Shown: piece after piece, positions 5,812-5,953 of the stretch
Position numbering within the stretch: the first letter of the stretch is position 1
How the letters are laid out: each line of letters begins with the position of its first letter
NCBI GenBank assembly: GCA_003164255.1
Contig: PLST01000461.1
Span: 56,151-62,103, forward strand
DNA from: Acidobacteriaceae bacterium
GTDB lineage: Bacteria > Acidobacteriota > Terriglobia > Terriglobales > Acidobacteriaceae
Direction of reading: 5' to 3'
Length of the DNA: 5,953 nucleotides
Notes under the pieces: model-generated
The model's input: the letters and a program-made list of their open reading frames with translations, nothing else
The model's database searches: none
What the model was told of the DNA's origin: nothing
Position numbers and translations under genes: made by a program

Positions 5812-5844
5812 GAAATCGGATTCGTACTGATAATCGCCGATTTC
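5812..5844. repeat. 8-bp inverted repeat GAAATCGG / CCGATTTC
   Basis: Perfect arms at 5812-5819 and 5837-5844 with a 17-base spacer. Arm sequence partly recurs as CCGATTTCG at 5730-5738. It could be a protein-binding site or a transcript-end hairpin. No flanking gene identifies its use. Confidence 0.4.
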
Positions 5845-5953
5845 GCTTGGAGCGATTCTCCGTCGATGGGCTAGATCTTTCATTTTTCTAGTAAATCACC
5901 GGCAAGCTGAAATTTGCGTCTGGGGTTCCCGATAAGGCTGTGCCATAACCCAT

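Larger units (their letters stand above)
5698..5953. other. Non-coding or unassigned region upstream of the promoter
   Basis: About 256 bases with no gene I can support. It holds a G6/C6 inverted repeat (5762-5779), an 8-bp inverted repeat (5812-5844) and CCGATTTCG twice (5730-5738 and 5837-5845). All three minus-strand frames stay open from the right edge for a short distance (stops near 5900, 5888 and 5880), so the last residues of an upstream minus-strand gene could end here, but none is recognisable. No tRNA, rRNA or mobile element is seen. Confidence 0.4.

Noticed and set aside
5888..5953. Short minus-strand reading starting with ATG at the window edge
   Set aside because: 21 codons with no recognisable content; other frames are equally open here, so it cannot be called a gene.

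Overview
The window reads as most of a fluoride-resistance locus on the minus strand of a bacterial chromosome. The organism is probably an environmental bacterium, possibly Acidobacteriota; that guess rests only on the general look of the proteins and moderate GC, and is weak. Every convincing gene runs right to left. In transcription order they are: a Na+/H+-type antiporter (5528-4314), a universal stress protein (4304-3867), enolase (3715-2411), a dynamin-like GTPase (2326-224) and the first 73 codons of a FluC/CrcB fluoride channel (221-1, cut by the window edge).

The key signals are RNA elements. Upstream of the antiporter, a sigma70-like promoter (TTGACA, 17-base spacer, TCTACT) leads almost directly into an aptamer that matches the fluoride riboswitch (crcB motif) nearly position by position: P1 stem, loop GGAGU, linker with AACCGC, P3 stem, then UGAUGACUCCU, whose ACUCC can form the pseudoknot with the loop. 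A second, diverged copy with the same layout lies in the 84-base gap between enolase and the dynamin-like gene. Its 3' strand is complementary over 8 bases to the sequence abutting the dynamin ATG, which includes the ribosome binding site. This suggests translational fluoride control of the dynamin-like gene and of the fluC start joined to its end.

The gene content fits this reading. FluC exports fluoride, enolase is a classic fluoride-inhibited enzyme, and antiporters and universal stress proteins have been reported under fluoride riboswitches. A large dynamin-like GTPase is not a member of fluoride regulons that I know of, and is the most novel part. A plausible but untested picture is that the antiporter corrects the acid load brought by HF entry, the stress protein modulates it, enolase maintains glycolysis, FluC removes fluoride, and the dynamin-like protein protects or remodels the membrane.

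Right of the promoter (about 5698-5953) I see no confident gene, only short inverted repeats and a possible gene end.
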